A stretch of DNA of 64,000 nucleotides, from contig NC_135172.1 in assembly GCF_041146795.1 (NCBI RefSeq), forward strand, positions 35,325,623-35,389,622, in the 5' to 3' direction. Source of the stretch: Maylandia zebra (taxonomy: Eukaryota > Chordata > Actinopteri > Cichliformes > Cichlidae). Below are positions 35,801 through 51,155 of this stretch, piece after piece (the stretch's first letter is position 1; every line of letters starts with the position of its first letter). The notes beneath the pieces are model-generated. The model worked only from the letters and a program-made list of their open reading frames with translations, did not search any database and was not told where the DNA came from. Made by a program: the position numbers and the translations under genes.

Positions 35801-38800
35801 ACATAGGTATAAAAACTGCAGTTCCTGGAGCAACCACTAGAGGCTGTTTAATTCAGAAGTAAAACACAGAAGTAAACTTGTTTACGGCCTGACATAAAAA
35901 TATCTTTTTTGGTCTTTGCAAATAATTTTCTCTTTCAATTACATTTATGCAGGGGACGCATTCTTATTTAACAGACTGGCTTTCAGTAATATTAAGATTT
36001 TAAGGTATGCAAGGGTTAAGGGCGGGGCCACTTTAGGGACAAATGTTAGACTGATGACAAAATTAACATGACATGGGACCGACCACCTGGTGAGCTTTCT
36101 TCAGGCCTGCATTCCACCTCTCTGATTAAAAATGTTATTTAACCTCCTAGGACCTGGCGTCCACATATGTGGACATCACATTTTGGGTTATTTAGACCAG
36201 AATACTCAATTTTGCTTTACGAGGACATTATACTGCTACTGTTCTATCAAACTTTTAAACGAATATCGTCATATGTGGCTCTTATTTTTCTTAAAAACAA
36301 AAATAAGGTTAAAAAAAAAAAAAATCTGGTAATTATTTGTTGTTCATTGGGCCCCAATATGCCCCAATATGCCCAAATATCAAAGAGAAATTAAAAATGC
36401 ATACTGTGGAAGAGTGCGGGTCTTAGGAGGTTAAAAAAAACAAAAACAAAAGCACTAAATCTTGATGGCTAAAAGGCTGAAATCACTTCAAAAAACACTG
36501 TCTGCAACCCAATGAATGACATTCTAGGTGACTACATCCATCTTTTATTTGCAGTGAATATAATTACACCTTATAGGCAGGTCAGTCAGTTTCTTATGTA
36601 CCTGTAACTTTAGACTGTACTTTAACTACAACCTGAAAATCCTTCAAATGTCATACATTATCATCCATCACTGAATAACATCTGATCTGTCCCAGATTAA
36701 CGCACCCAAACACAGACAGAGTAAGAGACTGTATGTGCATGTGTGTGTGTGTTTTACATATAAACATTTTATATTTTTATCTCTTCTCAAAAATAAAACA
36801 TAAAAAGCTGAACATTTCATTTTAACAGCAGGAAATGAAAACTGTCAAAGACGATCAATACAACTCGCAGCGAATGCTCTGGCAGATTTAATTGACATAT
36901 AATTTTCTAATTCTATGCTGCATTTCATTCCATCGGCCCTAACTCTTCTCACTCCCAAACGTACTGCTGTACGTTTACTGATTCAGGTGTTTAGATTTCA
37001 GCCAACAATTCAACTTGTTTTGCCAGTAAAAGCACTTAAAAGTGACGGTTCATATCAATCACATACAGTTCAGCTCACATTTTTACTCAACTTTAAACTC
37101 CTGGCAGCACTTCAGATGAATTATAAAGTACTTTGATGCTTTCACTTGAACTGAAACCTAAACTTCCTCCAAAAGTATTTGTGTTTTGTCTGCCACCTGT
37201 ACGAGACTTTCAGCATTTTACTGCTTAACTTAAAATACCCAAACACAGGTGCATTTGCTCAAGAAAGTTTTGCTCTGTTTTTTCTTTAAATTACTTAAAA
37301 AAAAAAATCTAAGCTGAAAACAACAGCTAGGGAAGTAAGGATTAGCAAAAAAATGGCGTCACTTCCAAGCCAACCTCGGGAATTCCTTTATCCACACCTC
37401 ATCATCTTTAAATAATTAGCAATTAAACCCAGTCAACACCCAAAGTCTCTTGTGCTACCTGTATAAGGACAGTCTGGGTTATAGCCTGATGTAACACCTC
37501 TGCTCATAAAGGTTTCACCAGGAGAACAGCTACAGACTACAAGTCTTATTTAAGTTACAACAAAACATCAACCAAAAACAGTAACAAATAATCCCAACAA
37601 GAAGTGATCACTTGTCCCCACAAAACAAGTGGTCTGATATGACTACAAGTTTCCACAGCCATAAAATTCAGCAAGATAAATGCAAGTGTCCATCTGCAAA
37701 TAAAGAGTCACACCCACACCCACAGTGTGGCAAAGGAACACAAAGTTACTTTTTTTCCAGTTAACCACATTTACAAGTTATTCAACAAAAGTGGGCCGCA
37801 ACTCTAAAAGTCACACTACAAAAGAACTGCATCATTATTCAAAAGTCACCAATAAACAGTAATGTAGATGAACACAGCCATGTTCACACAAGGCTATAAC
37901 CAAACACTTTTCAAAATAGCATAACCAACCACGCCCATCTGCAGTACTGTTCCAGGAACGTGGCAGATTCCCACCCAGAATAACCAACAAGCACGATGAC
38001 CTAAATCAGCAAAGAAAAAAATACTAAAAAAGATATGCTTCAATATAAGGACAGCACAGCCATCTAGCCCAAAGGATCCCGGACAAACCCCCATTTATGT
38101 AGCACAGACGGACACAAGAATTTTTGGAAATATTGGTTTTACTTTAAATTTCTTATAATTAGTGCTGTCAGCGTTAATCTCGTTAAAATGACGTTAACAC
38201 CATAACCGCATTAATGCCTCAAATCTCTGTTAGTGAGTTAATGTGTTCATGGGGCTGCACAGTGCTAACGTGTTAGCACGGCTAGCTCGTTAACACGTTA
38301 GCGCCGTCCAGCCACACCCGCATTAAGTCCCTTATAGAGATTTGCTGCGTTAATGCGGTTATGGCGTTAACGTCATTTTTACGAGATTAACGGGGACAGC
38401 ACTACTTATAATCTAAGAAACAAAAACAGCCATGACAGCATGATGAGTGCAACCAAAAACTGGTGCTACCCAATTTATTTACACACCAAAGGTTCTTGGA
38501 CTTCAACTGGAAGGACAGTTGGGGCTGCAGAGCGTGTAACAGTCATACGACAAATGTAAAAGAGTATTTATCAAAAAATCTGATAATAAATATTTTTAAA
38601 AAAAATGTGTCACTAATCAAATGAAGCACCTTTTAAGTAAGGCGTTGAATATTTAATAAAACTGCATCGATTTGAAATAAAAATGACTATTTTTTCCTTT
38701 AGTGACATTTATTCTGCATTAGTCACACTGCAGAGAAAATCAAGTTCATTAGTACCTATTGCCCTGTCGTGACCGTCAGTGGCTTCAGGAAATGAGTTCA

Positions 38801-39703
38801 GCCATAGGAAGATGATAAAGAAGGTGGTATTATGTGACAACGGCCCATTGATCAGAGATGAATATGGTCATCTGACAGCAGTCTCCTGAGCTCAGATACC
38901 TGCCCTCTGCTGCTCCACTGATAAGACCGAGCCACTGATGCTTCTGCGTATGTGTGTGTGTGTGTTTGTAGATGAGCATAAAGCCAACTGATAGGTGTCG
39001 TATTGACGTATTGAATGAAGCCGCCCATCTCCATCTTATATCTCAGGACTATCATATGGCTGTAGACTGAGATAAGACAGTCGCAGCTAAAGAAGTGAAG
39101 TAAGTCGGTACGACAGGCGCTCCCTGCAGAAGTCAAGAGCAGACCTGACAACAGCAGCTCTGAGTGACTCGGTTCTTGTATGCAGAATCATCCTTCACCT
39201 TAATAAAAAAGAAAAGTGACTACCTGAAAATAAGGTGGTTGACTTTGAACTGGGTCTCTATCACGCCTGTCGTCCTCAGTCGTACTCGAAGGACGTCTGT
39301 CTCTGTGGGCACGTACTCAGGAGACATGATGCGGCTCATGTTCTCAAAGAAACTGGGAAAGGAGGAGGAAGGAGAAGAAGACAGAGGGAAGGGTGCAAAA
39401 AGGTTAAAGAGCCAGGAGAAACAAGGGGAAGAAGAAAGAGAGCGGCAGGGAAATTAATAACTTGAAAACAAACTTGAGATCAAAAGAAAAATCAGGTATC
39501 ACTTACGGGAGTGGAGGCTAACACATTGTGTGTTTGGTGTGGCTGAGTGCGTGTGTTGGGTGTGCAGCGATAAGGCTGAAGCCCCAGGGGCCGCAGCGGT
39601 TGATCACGATGAATATTCACACTGTGGTTTACCATAATAACACACTGAGGCACAGCTTCTAAACACAGATTAGCTATTTACACAGCTAGTGTAATCAACT
39701 GTA

Positions 39704-39738
<35 letters not shown>

Positions 39739-42728
39739 TGTGCCTTCAGTAAAATGTGATCTTTTTACACACACATTCACACGATGGCATCTCCACCTAT
39801 GTGAACTGACTGTGACATTCTCTACCCGTCATCCTGAATTCGTTTCTTGGACAGCGACACACATCCTGCTGCTAAAAAAAAAAAAAAAAAGTTACACAGG
39901 GCAAACAACATGCAAGAGCCTGTTTGGTACTTCTGTTGTTGTGAGGACCACTTTGAGCTTTAGTCGTTATTTTACAAAGCCAGCAATTTAAAAAAAAAAA
40001 AAAAAAAATCTGTTTGCAATTCCTCAAAATACTGTATATAATGCAGATTTTTGCACTGCAAGTGATCTGCAAAGCATCTTTTTGCAGACGATGACTCGAC
40101 TCAGCTGCTCGCCAGCTGTTTGCGTTCTGGTTTTATTCAAATGCAAAAGCGAAGTTGCTGAGAAACTATATTATTTTCCGGTTAATTCGCCATCCTGCAG
40201 AAATTTCGTCACCATTTGTGGAGGGATTTCTGTTTTAAATTTCTGACATTCTGGCTGGACTCTCCGTACAAGCAGTTAACAGATGGCAAGAGATTTGCAA
40301 CTGTTGCCAGTTTATCACAGTTAACAGTTGGAAACACCTGAAACGTCTAACAAGCCTTTTTATTGGAAATCAGTGAAAGGGGTTTGATTGAATCGACAGA
40401 CCAGCAGTATTTTTACATGGTTTGACTTAACAATAGTAATCATAACAACAGTAATGGCATCAGTCAAATTCAATTATAAGATGTTTTGTGTGTGGTATTA
40501 TTGCAATTGAATCCATTTGTGGTTGCGTCAGGAAGGGCACCTGGTGCCGAGCTGCCCACTGTAGCAACCTGTGTTTTCATTTTTAAATATCATGTTTATC
40601 GTCAGTGCACACTCTTTGTGTTCGTCTTTAGTTTGTCCTCATTTTCAAGTTTCTGCATATCCAGTTTTCAACAGCAAACTTGGTGAATCCAATCACAACA
40701 AATGACAGCAGACAACAAACATCTTAATTTGTGTTTAAGAAAACACAAATTAAGATCAAAGAGTAATATATGCATTGTGTCAATAAGAGTCCTCATAAGT
40801 ACTATAGAAGCACAGTGTGTGTGTGCATGTGTGTTTGCAAGAAGGTGATGCATGGTGGTTCTCAGTAGGAACCAAGAGTCCTGTCGGTGTAGATAACCCC
40901 AAAGCGAGGCCTCTCACAGGGGCGGAGGATGAGATCGGACGGCCTCCTGGTGGGTCAGCGCTCTGTCTTATTTCTGTTTCACACACTCTACTTTCTTATT
41001 TTCAGGCTTCAGCCTCAATTCTTTGCTTTCACTATGGTGTCATCACTTTTGTGTCTAATCACAATTTTTTCCCTATACTGATAATTTTAAAAATGCCTTT
41101 CCTCCTTCATACACGCATCCAAAACTAAAATAATATCTGGTTTATGTATGTATTTAATGGCTTTTATTTTAAGATATACAACAGTTGTGGAAGTATATGT
41201 GATTCCAAACTGTGGTCTATCTTCCTGCACTGTTTACTTTCTTCCTTTCTCCAGACATTAACTCCCAGTGACAGTAAGCAGATGGCTCAGCATCAGCTGC
41301 TAAGTCCAGCTAATTAGTCCCCTGCATCTCTTCAGCACAGCGTGAGTCTGTTCTCGAGGAGTACTCACTACAGCGCCGAGTCATTGAGCTCGTACTCGTA
41401 TCCCCGGGCGGCCGCGGCCCTCACTCCCTGGTCGGCCCACAGGCAGGACAGAGCATGGCTCAGGAAAGGAAAGAGCACCTGGTCTTCGTCAAAACAACGC
41501 CCACACGACAGCACGGAATGGGCGTGAACCTGCCAGAAGACAACAGGGAGACAGAAATTCAGATTAATGATCAGGGAGGAGCGATTGGTCAGATAGAAGG
41601 AAGCCCAAATGATAGAAAAGTTTATGAGTCTGTCTCCACATCCAGACTTGTTAATCACACAAACACATACACAAAGAGATGCTCACACACACATTCTGAT
41701 GACATCTAATAGAGGAAATACTTTGGTCATCATTGCCCAGCAGGATGTGCTGTGTAGGTGGAAAACACATGCACTCTGATAACTTTGACAGTAAAGTTCA
41801 AATTAAATTAAACCTCACAAGCAAACCACCCACCAGTGGCCTAACTTTATGCTCTCCTTCAATGAAAGCTGTGTAGCTATAGTGCTAAGATGCTGCCCTC
41901 TAATGGTGATCCAGGTGACGTGCAGAGACACAAGAAGCACAAAACTCTAAGAGGGCAGGAGCAGGATGACAACGACAGAAAATAAAAAGACCAAAATTGA
42001 AGGTGAGAGAAGTCGAACATGAGTACCTTGTTTCTGTTGTTAGCCAGGTTGATGCGGAGGGTGCCCATGCCATGGAGGACAAATTTCATGGAGGTCAGGA
42101 GGTTATCGAGCACTGCCGGCTGCCAAAGAGCACAGAGCAGAGGTCAAGTTCAACCACAGGATAAAAGGCACTATCGAGCTGTTTGAAGCTTCTTCTCTGA
42201 TCTTGTATTGTAACTGACTTTCACCAATCAGAGCTCCTGATCACATCTTCATTTGCAAAAAGCAGCTGCTACCCACCAGGGAAAACCACCCAGTTTTCCT
42301 CATGTTACAACCCTGGCAAACACTGCCCCTGAGTGGTTAACCCCTGATAGTATACTTTGCCAGTTCAGGTTTGTGGACCTCTGAGACCTGACTCATGTCC
42401 TTCCTGACTTGGTACTTGGAACTTAGTTGAGTCCAGTCAGTGTATCTGAGTGTGGCTGGGATCCCCATCTGTTGGACATTTAGATGATTCTCCTCTGATT
42501 CTACTGAATGTTATAAACTTGTTTTGGTTGTATCCTCTTGATTAAGTGATTGTGCTGTCTGCTATATAAATAAATCTACTACTACTAGCCCACCAAAGCA
42601 TGTCCAGTCCTCTAACATAGAAAGAATGTGATGCATAAGATCCTGAATACACCTGAACAACATAAATTAAACTAATTTCAAAAATCTGTATTCATGCTTA
42701 CACACCTGGAGATTTGAACTAACTCAGG

Positions 42729-42803
<75 letters not shown>

Positions 42804-42888
42804 AGTTTTTGTCTCTGTCTATCTGCTACCAACTAAAGATAAGCTTCACATTCCATCACAATTCTACCACAGTCTGGTTGCTCTCCTC

Positions 42889-42978
<90 letters not shown>

Positions 42979-45900
42979 GTGACAAGGCTTCACCTAACCA
43001 GAAGAGCTGAGCAAACAGCCCTGCATTGACTTGCATCACAAATAAGTTGCTTTGTGTTTCGTCCCCCTCTGACTCACAATAAAAGTCACTCAGAGATATA
43101 CAACTTAATATCACAATAACTTTGTCACTTTGAGTCTTAAAAACCAAATAATGTGTTCAGTTTTTCCTGCTTTATGACCGTGAACTTCACTAAAAATCAG
43201 AATGCTTCCGGTAAAGGGACGAGATTTGAGATGTGCAACAAATAATATAGGAAAAAAAAAAAAAAAAAAAAGATATCCGCCTGGAGCTGCTCAGATTTGT
43301 TAGGTCACTTAGTGAAAATGGAGGAAAACATGCTAGTCCTTATTTATTTCTTTTACAGAAACTGTTCTAACGGTTGATGCTCAAACCTCCACATAATGAC
43401 ATCAGCATGTATGCAAACAATCTCTGTGAGACTGCACTACACACTCAAGTTTCACATCTTTTTTTTCTAGTCTTCAGTCTGCATGATATCACTGAGAGTG
43501 CTTATTATGTATGGTCATCTCAGGGACAACACTCTGGCTTTAAGCACAACAGCCCAATCCACTTGTGTTAAAACTTGTTTTTTTTATGAGGAAGCCAATC
43601 AGAAGGAAACTTGTTTCAGACAGATGAACGACTTCACATATTTACATTTTTCTTTCTGTTGTATTTTTCGACCAGCGGCAGTGCTGCGAAGCAGTGTTTT
43701 AATACACAGACCTTTGCGTGCATGCTGTGCACAAACGTAATATAGGAAACAGTTTCCCAACGCCCTGCTGATCAACAGCTGTTGGCTGCAGATATGTCAG
43801 CATGTCAGAGATGTCGGAGAAGACCGAGAGTGGCAGCTGATTTGAATTATACACAGCTTATATTATTCAGAAAAGAAATGTTTATGAAGAAGAAATTTCA
43901 ATTAAAACAACATCACATGTTTATATGTTAATATATACTTCATCTGCAGTCACTTCTGATTTCAAACCTGTATGGCACAATAGACAGCATGCTGTTGTTT
44001 GTCCAAAGCTCAAAAGGTTTAACAGAGTTTATATAAACTTGATTATATTTCCAATAATTACTATAATTTTAATATTTATGAGTCTTTCGAGATTCATTGG
44101 CTCATGGGGGTCATTCGAAGTGGAAATTCACGCCTGCACTGGGCAGAGTAGTGTACAAATAGTGTCTATATGTGCCCTCTATATGGATACATGTGCACTT
44201 TAAGAGACTGAGGTTTTACAGACACGAGACCACTAACTATGTGATATTAAGTGGTTACCTATTTTGGAGGTGTGACAACTGTGATAACAATGTAGGCTCA
44301 AGTCACACAAGCCTAGAGACCGGTCAGTCACAGCAACCACTATTCCCCCTGCCAGCTGGTAAAAACCACTATGGGATTGCTTTGGTCGCTGGCATATTGC
44401 TGTAGTGGAAGTGAAAGACTCGTCTGCAAACACTGTCCAGCTTCTTTCCGAGCTCTAGTGAAACTGTGAAAAGCGTGAACGCAAACGAGAAATGGAGACA
44501 GTTCGACTTCAAAGTGAAAGTTGTGCCTCTGCCCTGCAGCCAAAATATTTCAAATATTCCAAAGAGCACAACTCTTCTCCATTTCCAAGCTTGGCTAGTA
44601 GTTACAAAGTATTTGCACATAAAAAACTACAGGCAGCTGTGGCAATCTGCTAGTAACCAAAGCAATCACCTTTGATGCAACCATTTCACCCAGCAGGAGC
44701 CAGCAGCCTCCAGAAACCACTGCCAATCAGTCAGGAAATACATGTTTTTCTGTAGCAACGAGCGCTTGCATCACTTCCAATATGATAGACAACTCTTGAG
44801 CAACTCCACATGATGTCACACGAGAAACCTCAGTTATCCGTTATTGCCAAACAACTTTTCTGTGGCCTGTGTATTCAACCCTGTGTCAGAGCAAAATCTG
44901 AAATATTCACAAAAAAAGAAATCCATTTGTTTACGTTTACGGACATTAAACTGCAGGACGTATGTTATTCAGACCCTTCAGTGGAGATGTGTAACCCTGG
45001 CAACCAAGAAAACTGAGCTTTAAAAGAAGTGGCAGCTGTTTTATTTTAAGCCAAACCATGACCTTTTTCTATGGCCCGTATGGTACAAGGGCGCTTGCAA
45101 AGCTTCAAGCGATAAAATCTTCAAATGACAACAACAGCACATCTTCTGTTTCTATCCAGATACAGATAACAGCTGCACACAAGCAAACAACAAGAAGACA
45201 ACCAGCCTTCATCTGCGATATTCCATAACCGGAGTCGAGGGGTTGTTTTGACCAGGCAGTTACAGTGACGTGTAATACGGCATGGTTACACAAGAAATCT
45301 TAAAAACTCACCAAGCTTCTTTGTTAAATCTGTAAAAGGAAGAAAAAGAACTGGTTGTCCCATTGGTACAACATCCTTGTGTCCCTATTGGAAAGATGAC
45401 AAAGGAGCCAGATTATCTTTAGTTTAGACTGAAAACTGGACGTGCGGGTAAATATCGAGGTTACTAATGCTTATTAAAAGGCAAAGATTCACACTTTGCA
45501 TTCACTTGCCAAGTGAAAGGTCACCGGTTCAATTCCAACTAGAGACACACCAAATAGCATTCCTAACCCAGTCGGTACCAGTTGTGGCAACCACTTGTGA
45601 CAAGGGAGCAGCCAAAAGTGCCCATTAAAAATTTTTTTTTAATAATAAATAAAAGTAATGTTTGTCACCAGACATGTGGATCAAGAAATCACTTAAATAT
45701 AACCTGTCTGATAAAGTGAAGTAGGCTAAAATATCTTAAAAAGAAAAACATCATGTATCTAAAGAAACTCAAGAAGTCAGTCTGGGATCTAAAGAACTGC
45801 AGGCTTGACTTTCCTCAGTTAAAGTCAGGATAAATGTTTCGACAATAAGAAAGTGACAGGGCAAAAATGGCATCAATGGGAGAGCTCGAAAAAGGACAAA

Positions 45901-48900
45901 GTCTCATCTCACAGAAAACATCCTGATGGTTCACAAAACCTTTTGTGGACATATTCTGTGGACTAATGAATATTTCCCCAAAAAGCTGAAATTTTTGGAA
46001 AATTTGGATCCTATTGTATCTGACATAAAACTAACAGCATTTCATAAAAAGAAAATCACACCAACAGCCAAATATGGTGGCAGTAGTGTGATGGTCCGGG
46101 GCCCACTTATAGCCCATTTACGCTAGTATCTATATGTACGACAAATTAGCAAAACATAAGAAATCAGCAAAGACGCCAATAATTTTTCACAGCAGTGTAG
46201 GTAGATTTAAGCACAACAAACATTGAGCAAAGTGTTGCATGACAATCAGTAAAATAACTGGGATAATTAAAACACAACAAAGGACATAGTTTAAAAAAAA
46301 AAAAAAAAATTAAAACATAAATATAAATGATTAAAGATAACAACCAGAACTGTTGATAAAAGGACGATGTTAATGATTGAAGCTAACATGAAGAGGCTAA
46401 AAGAAAAGCTGAGGGGAAGGGAGATTCAGAGGACTGATCGGCAGTAGAAGTCAATGTGTGACGAGGGGTATAAAGCTGTAAGCTATTAGGAAAGGTAGGC
46501 AGCGTCAGAATAGGAGAAATGTTTAAATATGTAACAAGTATGCGAGAAAACAAGAAATCAGGACGGGGCAAATAATTTTCACAGCACTGCGTGTCTTCCT
46601 TTAGACAATAGATGTCTTTATTGGCATTTTCAAATTTTTCACAGGTATATTTATTGTCGCGAAGCTGGAGATCATCTTCAATGTTTACCACTTTCAGCAT
46701 TTTGCAACATACACAAAGTAGCAATGAGGACTTTGTGTTTGCTCCGGGCTGAAACTGAGCTGAAGCAGAGTTCTCAGGTTCTCGGAGATGGAGTAGCTCA
46801 AAGGTAAAATGTAGCACTAATATGAAACTTCAGGGAAATAGTTCACAAATCTCAGTTACACTAGTTTACTTTCCCATGAGAACAAACAGGTTATTGTTTC
46901 AGCATTGTGGGCTTCATCAAAGTAACGGATCAAGGCCACAAAAACAAATGGAAGTCACAAGTCTGGCAGATAATTGGCTTTAAAAAGCTCTCAGACATAT
47001 TGCTTATACTTGTATTTGATGATTTTCACCAGATTTTTTACCAGGGTCACTGGTTAAAAGACAGACAAAGTTTCATTTTGTTTTAAATTATTTAAATTGT
47101 TTAGATTTAAAAACAGCAAAAACAGATTGAATCTGTTCATCGATAACATGCCTTTACTCTCGCATCTGACCTCACAAGTGACTCCAGCAAGGATTGGGTT
47201 TAACCAGGTAGCGTAAGTGAAAGCATGTGTGTGGGTGTGTAGACGCTTTCAGAATAAAAACAGTTGCACAACACATGTGGTCATAAAGATACAAGAAATA
47301 CAGTTATGTTTGTGCGAATTATGCTTTTATGTTTTGTGGACTTTCACAAAAAAATTTGAAAAATGTTTATTCAGATCTGAGTTTGAAATACTTCTCGGTT
47401 CAGTCAGCAGCACCTACACACTCTCTCTCTGCACCAGCCTAACAAACCAAATCAAACACCTGTGACTGATCTGCACCGACTGACACTCACTTTGAAGAAG
47501 CTGGAGCTAAATGAATGAACTGAAATAAGCAGATGCAGAGAAAAAGAGCCGCTAGCAAGTAAACATGAATGCAAATAATGCAGGACTCCAAAAATCAGTG
47601 CTCTTAGTTTGAAAAGCAAGAAAATGCAACACAATCGATATATTTTTAGAAGTTCAGGAGTACACACACATGCAGCTTAGTGAGGAAGGTGAACTCTCAT
47701 ATTTCAAGTTGAATTAAAGTGATCAAAGCTTCATAAAGACAATGGAAGCATTTACTATAGAGGCGTCACAGTTCATGCTTCTATCTTTACAGCTCGTCTC
47801 AGGGTAGTGATTCAGTTGTGCTTCCTCACTTCCCCCTCTCCACCTTTGTTGTCTTTATCAATTGTTTCCCAGTTCGTCCTCCCTGACTCAGCTTATTCTA
47901 GTTTAGCACTTACAGAGGAGAAGAAGAGTAGCAGGATGCTCACTGTGGCATCCTTTAAGTGAACTTGTGCAATGTGACAGCATTTAGTTCCACCCAAAGT
48001 TGCACAATTTTTTCACTGAGACTCTTGTATTGATGATGGGAGTCAGTCCACTGTGTAAAGTCTTTTCCAACCCAAAGATTCTCAGTGGGGTCTGGGCTCT
48101 GTGGTGACCAATCCATGTGTGAAAACAACCTCTCGTGCTCCATGAAGTCACTATTTTGGTTGCTTTATGCTTGAGCACAGGTAGCGCTAAGGCACCCACG
48201 GACCGCCCGTCTATCTGCGGAGAGTATTTGTTGTTGACAGAGGCAGTGTAGAAATTATGTGATACTGTATTATGTGGGCTACTCGTGCCTGTGCTGCTGT
48301 TGGTCCATCAGCAAGCTGAAGTGAAACCAGGTGTTTAAAAAACAAAAGTATTCGCCGCTTCTGCTTTTCATGCTGTGTTGTTTATCTTTGATGATTCTTT
48401 TTTCACACTTCTCCCATTTAGTTCCATTTCTTGCTCCACTCGTCAACCAATCAGCATTCGATGAGCACATAGATTATCCAAGACTAATAACATGCAGTTG
48501 GGATTTTGGAAGAAAAGCTAAGGAGGGATTTTGTAGGTGAAAACCCATCAATGTTCACAGGCCAAACAGACCATAAATGACATTTTTCAAAAGGGTAAAA
48601 GTAGCTTTTCACAAATGTTGAGTGTTCTCTGCTCAGACTGCTGCCCCATGACATACATGGATGGATGGATGGATGGAGGGACAGATGTTAACCCAATAAA
48701 GAATTTTGAGTCACTTCCACAGTTCTTTGCTTGATGCCAATTATTTAACCCTTCTGAAAGAGAGAAGCTCTTTTTTCATCTTCCTACATATTGTCTTTAG
48801 TTTAGGAAATGAGAAGCCACTCACTGCACCAGTTTGGGTTAAATAACCTGTCACCAACTTAAACATACCAGTGACTAAAGTTTTTATACAGTTCAAGGCT

Positions 48901-51120
48901 CATCCCCATTTGCTTGGTTAAATCCAGGCGGTGGCTTCCTCCTAAAAGCAAATTTCACCATTTTGCAGGCATCTGCAGATTTGCCTCTGGTAACTTGTTT
49001 TCATGCATTATCTGCATCTCTCTTTGATCATGCCAATATACAGAGATGCTTCACCAGCAATGGTGATGAACACCTTTGGAGACATCTGTGCTTTGTGTGC
49101 AGATATCACTATATCTCATTGTCTTTTCAAGTGATAACTGTTAACCATTTCAGAGCATTTGACCAATCAGTACAGAGCACATACCCTGCAGCCTACAGGA
49201 GTCACTGTATGGTAATCTGAACTCATTATCAGCTTTACCTCACCTCTCAAGGAGTAAAGTGACACCTTGTTTTTACCAGTGTGTGTGTCTGTGTGTCCTT
49301 TTGAAAGGAAGTCCACCAGATAGAAATCCACAGAGCCTGTTACACCTTTTGAACCTCTGTTTCCAGCTAGATTCAGCAGTTCAAAGTATTACGGAAACTT
49401 TGTGTTGCACTGTGCGTCAGCAAAGACATTATGAGTCCCATTACAACAACATAATCGCTAAATCCGTCCAGTTACACTGAACTATTGTCCTGGTCCAGCT
49501 CGGCGTTTGGATCAGCTCACTGAGCACAGAAAATTAACAGCCATTAGCACATGTCTCGTGTCAGAGCAAGCCACGACAAAGAATGTGACTTAACTGGCAG
49601 CGGCCTGATATTTAATCATTAACTACCAACTTTTCTTTTAACAATGAGTAACTAAGTATAAGAGTGTAGCATGAGTCTGCTTGCAGGCTTTGTAGTCACA
49701 TTTGAGGAAAAAGCTCAAAGATTTATTGCATTTCTCCAGCAACTTGTCCTTGACAAAGGTTCTTAGTGAAACACCTGAGTCAACAGACGAGATTACAGGC
49801 TCAAAAATACGAATTCAGTTGATAAAAACTACTACATCAACAGTGCACCCACACACACACACACACACAGAAAAACAGAGCTGTGTGCACTGGAAGGGAA
49901 CAAAAGGAAAAAATGTCTGCCCGTCGGCATGTCCAAAGTAAAAACCACACCACGGCCTTGGGCTGCAAATAAAAGAGGGATGAAACAAAGAGGAGCCCAC
50001 GTCCTACCTTTCCTCCACTTATTACTTCTAAACAGGCTGTCCTGTCATGGTCCTAACACAACCCAAACCTAAGAGCCACGCAGAGAAATGTAGGAATGTT
50101 TTCTTAATGCCTTTCTGGCTTTTGCTTCAGATGATATTTCATCAGAGAAAAAACAAAGTGGAGCAGGGATAATCTGTTCAGGTCAAGGCAGGGTTGAGGT
50201 GTTTACTACTGTACTGATGGAAGCACGGACTCTTATTCCAAATAGAGGGCAATGTGTCAGAGATAAACACAAACACATGTGAAACAATAGGTGAAAGAGC
50301 GATGAGCTCATCTGTGTATTTTTGTGCATGTGTGTGAGAGAGAAGAGGGCGTGTTTTTGTTTGCTGTGGGAGGCTGGGACGACAGGGGAAGGGAGGGGGG
50401 CGGAAGAGCAGGATTGTGGGTTGGTGTCATTTTTCCACTTTAAAATAAGGGCGTCACCTGAGAACAAAACCAAACCCAACTGACACCGGCAATGACAAAA
50501 GAGAGGTGCAACTGGAACTCAAAATGTGTTGAAGCATGTATGCAAAGTAACGCTGAAATCAAATATGTATTTATGAAACAAAAAATGATGTATGGAGGAT
50601 TGTACCTGCCAAAAATAAAAAAAATTGAATGAAGCATAGTATATGGATTAGCCTCATTAATGTATACCTACATTAAACCAACTGTACTGTTGGTATTCTG
50701 TCTGTGTGAACATACAAAGCCCTGTCAGGCAGACAGTACCTCTGCAGACTCACACTCAGTTTCTTGACTCTCTTCTCCTTTCTGTGTTTTGATAAAAGTA
50801 AAATTTTAAAAACCCAAAAAACTGCATTTCCTCAAGTGGCCACTTGAGGTAAATTCCCAAAACAAAGACTCCCACATTAAAAATCCCCAACTTTACAGCA
50901 TTACAAAGCAAGTTTACAAGCTAGCATGAAGACACATTTCTCTATAGCTAAGACACGGTCACTTCTGAGCCCAAAAAAACCCCCCCAAAAACCCTAGCCA
51001 TGTCCATCTTTTATATACAGTCTGTGGCCATAAAGCATTAGTGGACAGTAGCTGATCCTGGCCAATTAACTGCTCCCGAAGTTATTGCAAATCAAGGGGA
51101 CGCCCCTCCCCTCTCCAACA

Positions 51121-51155
<35 letters not shown>

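Larger units (their letters stand above)
26237..39223 (-). other. G-alpha intron 5 (13 kb), repeat-rich
   Basis: This is the largest intron. It contains Tc1 relics, a 90-nt CA microsatellite, a hAT copy, a TTAA-flanked MITE and a palindromic hAT MITE, all listed separately. No additional gene is supported on either strand. Confidence 0.6.

Noticed and set aside
42731-43147. Open frames with Cys-Val or His-Thr repeats
   Set aside because: These are translations of GT/CA microsatellites.
45520-45545. A functional tRNA gene at the B-box-like site
   Set aside because: No A box at the right spacing and no cloverleaf could be drawn; it is better read as a SINE relic.
46383-46817. 144-codon minus-strand open frame in G-alpha intron 2
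   Set aside because: No domain, signal peptide or conserved motif is seen, and composition matches the surrounding intron.
48657-48682. CRISPR-like or satellite array
   Set aside because: It is a simple GGAT microsatellite; no spaced direct repeats exist anywhere in the window.
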